Assembly: GCF_047496725.1 (NCBI RefSeq)
Contig: NC_132972.1
Location: forward strand, 8,017,501 to 8,081,500
Direction of reading: 5' to 3'
DNA: 64,000 bases
DNA from: Anoplolepis gracilipes
Taxonomy: Eukaryota; Arthropoda; Insecta; Hymenoptera; Formicidae
Numbering within the stretch: position 1 is the first letter of the stretch; each line of letters opens with the position of its first letter. A program made the position numbers and the translations under genes. Shown here piece after piece: positions 63,780 to 64,000 of the stretch. Below the pieces are notes generated by a model. It was not told the origin of the DNA. It searched no databases and saw nothing but the letters and a program-made list of their open reading frames with translations.

Positions 63780-64000
63780 GTAATATCACATACATTAAAA
63801 ATCATATCAATGCTTTAGACAAAATTCACAAAATTAATTTAAATTATTAAATGGTGGCAAAGTTAGAAAAATTTAAGAATTAAATTTAGTTTTTTTGCTT
63901 AAAGATTTTGTTCAAAGAAGAAAAATACGACAATAAGTAACTAGTAATAATTGACGAATATCTACTATATAATAATAAACTACTAATATAATAATAAAAG

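Overview
This is an insect nuclear genome window, most likely a hymenopteran and plausibly an ant. The DNA is AT-rich with long introns, many (CT)n/(GA)n/(AT)n microsatellites and small inverted-repeat DNA transposon remnants. All recognisable coding exons carry spliceosomal junctions and encode insect-type proteins. The organism call is an inference from protein character and genome style, not from a marker. I saw no CRISPR array, operon, phage, tRNA or rRNA gene. Layout: 1-14.2 kb has no convincing coding exon. It holds repeats, microsatellites and a CpG-richer block at about 4.87-7.5 kb that ends a likely plus-strand noncoding first exon at a strong splice donor (6521). At 14310-15820 (+) lies a three-exon twisted gastrulation (tsg) gene for a secreted BMP-binding modulator. 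At 17984-20706 (-) lies an eight-exon gene for a serine-rich, probably cytoplasmic protein that I cannot name; its first exon contains a 69-nt in-frame segment that looks like an intron. From 26046 to 59556 (+) runs a 22-exon gene spanning 33.5 kb. It encodes a single-pass membrane lectin/sushi protein of about 1113 residues: signal peptide, one sushi domain, F-type lectin domain, C-type lectin domain, ten more sushi domains, transmembrane helix and tyrosine-rich tail. This matches Drosophila furrowed (fw), the selectin-like adhesion protein. Its first intron is 15.5 kb and appears to use a GC donor. At 61487 to beyond the window end (+) lies spaghetti squash (sqh), the non-muscle myosin regulatory light chain, with a noncoding first exon, two coding exons here and the rest outside the window. 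How the genes relate: these are independent eukaryotic transcription units. tsg (BMP signalling), fw (Frizzled-linked planar polarity adhesion in flies) and sqh (actomyosin contractility) all act in epithelial morphogenesis, but nothing in the sequence shows co-regulation. I recall tsg and fw as close neighbours on the fly X chromosome, so their proximity here may be old microsynteny; that needs checking. Mobile-element content is the other main theme. Two elements have diagnostic ends: a piggyBac-like MITE with TTAA duplication and a hAT-like MITE with 8-bp duplication. Three elements share CCCAGGTAGCA-type ends and apparent 2-bp duplications. Two further repeat families are each present twice. 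Several fold-back elements sit in fw introns, the largest being 1.5 kb in the intron that splits the C-type lectin domain. I found no obviously new multi-gene system. The most interesting leads are the furrowed lectin whose fucose-binding residues are missing, the candidate exitron, the tyrosine motifs in the furrowed tail, and the CCCAGGTAGCA repeat family.
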